A stretch of 64,000 nucleotides of DNA, taken from positions 434,001 through 498,000 of the forward strand of contig NZ_JADQDN010000002.1 of assembly GCF_015694425.1 (NCBI RefSeq). Direction: 5' to 3'. Within the stretch, counting starts at the first letter, position 1. Each line of letters begins with the position of its first letter. The stretch comes from Microvirga terrestris. GTDB lineage: Bacteria; Pseudomonadota; Alphaproteobacteria; Rhizobiales; Beijerinckiaceae. The position numbers and the translations under genes are program-made. Below the pieces are notes generated by a model. It made no database searches and had not been told where the DNA came from. It worked only from the letters and a program-made list of their open reading frames with translations. Below are positions 64,000-64,000 of this stretch, in pieces.

Positions 64000-64000
64000 T

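Overview
This 64 kb window is a chromosomal segment of a GC-rich alphaproteobacterium, almost certainly of the order Hyphomicrobiales (Rhizobiales). The evidence is a split hisS/hisZ/hisG histidine cluster, a short HisG that needs HisZ, a paired active/inactive M16 protease operon, an SbmA/BacA-type ABC transporter, a UPF0314/DUF2585 protein, and many 'GTCATCCCGG...CCGGGATGAC' palindromes between genes. A Microvirga/Methylobacteriaceae-like genome is my best guess, but the genus is not proven. No rRNA, tRNA, prophage, insertion sequence or CRISPR array was seen.

Layout. 1-2317: 3' part of a secreted RTX protein. 2.5-8.7 kb: zinc alcohol dehydrogenase, YghZ-type aldo/keto reductase, PilZ protein, mutL and pgi. 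8.8-16 kb: an M16 peptidase pair, a small exported protein and ileS-lspA, all on the minus strand. 16.2-21.2 kb: msrB with a DUF3095 gene, ribF, a HAD phosphatase-like gene and a degenerate EAL protein. 21.4-28.3 kb: HMA metal carrier, omega-aminotransferase, hisS, a basic protein, hisZ and hisG. 28.4-35.1 kb: META protein, BclA-like ABC transporter, metNIQ and an orphan binding protein. 35.2-41.4 kb: flavoprotein, aldo/keto reductase, an ECF sigma/anti-sigma/secreted-protein operon, and a MarR-DoxX-GST electrophile-response locus. 41.4-50.5 kb: groESL with CIRCE, MarR, thioesterase, EamA exporter, L,D-transpeptidase, DUF2076, Nudix, SDR and a long coiled-coil protein. 50.5-58.6 kb: a divergent alpha-hydroxyacid oxidation island, with glcD-glcE-DUF2585-glcF on the minus strand and cytochrome c-lutA-lutB-lutC on the plus strand. 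58.6-64 kb: glycolipid-binding-like protein, bfd-bfr iron pair, a Pat-type acyl-CoA synthetase/GNAT fusion, a GNAT, and the 3' end of a histidine kinase cut by the window edge.

The most unusual signals are these: a sharply bounded AT-richer, TTA/CTA/CTT-rich patch inside hisS (about 23881-24380) covering the HisRS insertion domain; a c-type cytochrome gene overlapping lutA by ATGA, next to a glycolate oxidase operon that contains a membrane DUF2585 gene; three copies of an ATGCA-NN-TGCAT dyad between marR and doxX; a good ECF-type promoter in front of the sigma/anti-sigma operon; and several families of structured intergenic repeats, one about 130 bp long and present twice. I did not find a complete, clearly unprecedented multi-gene system.
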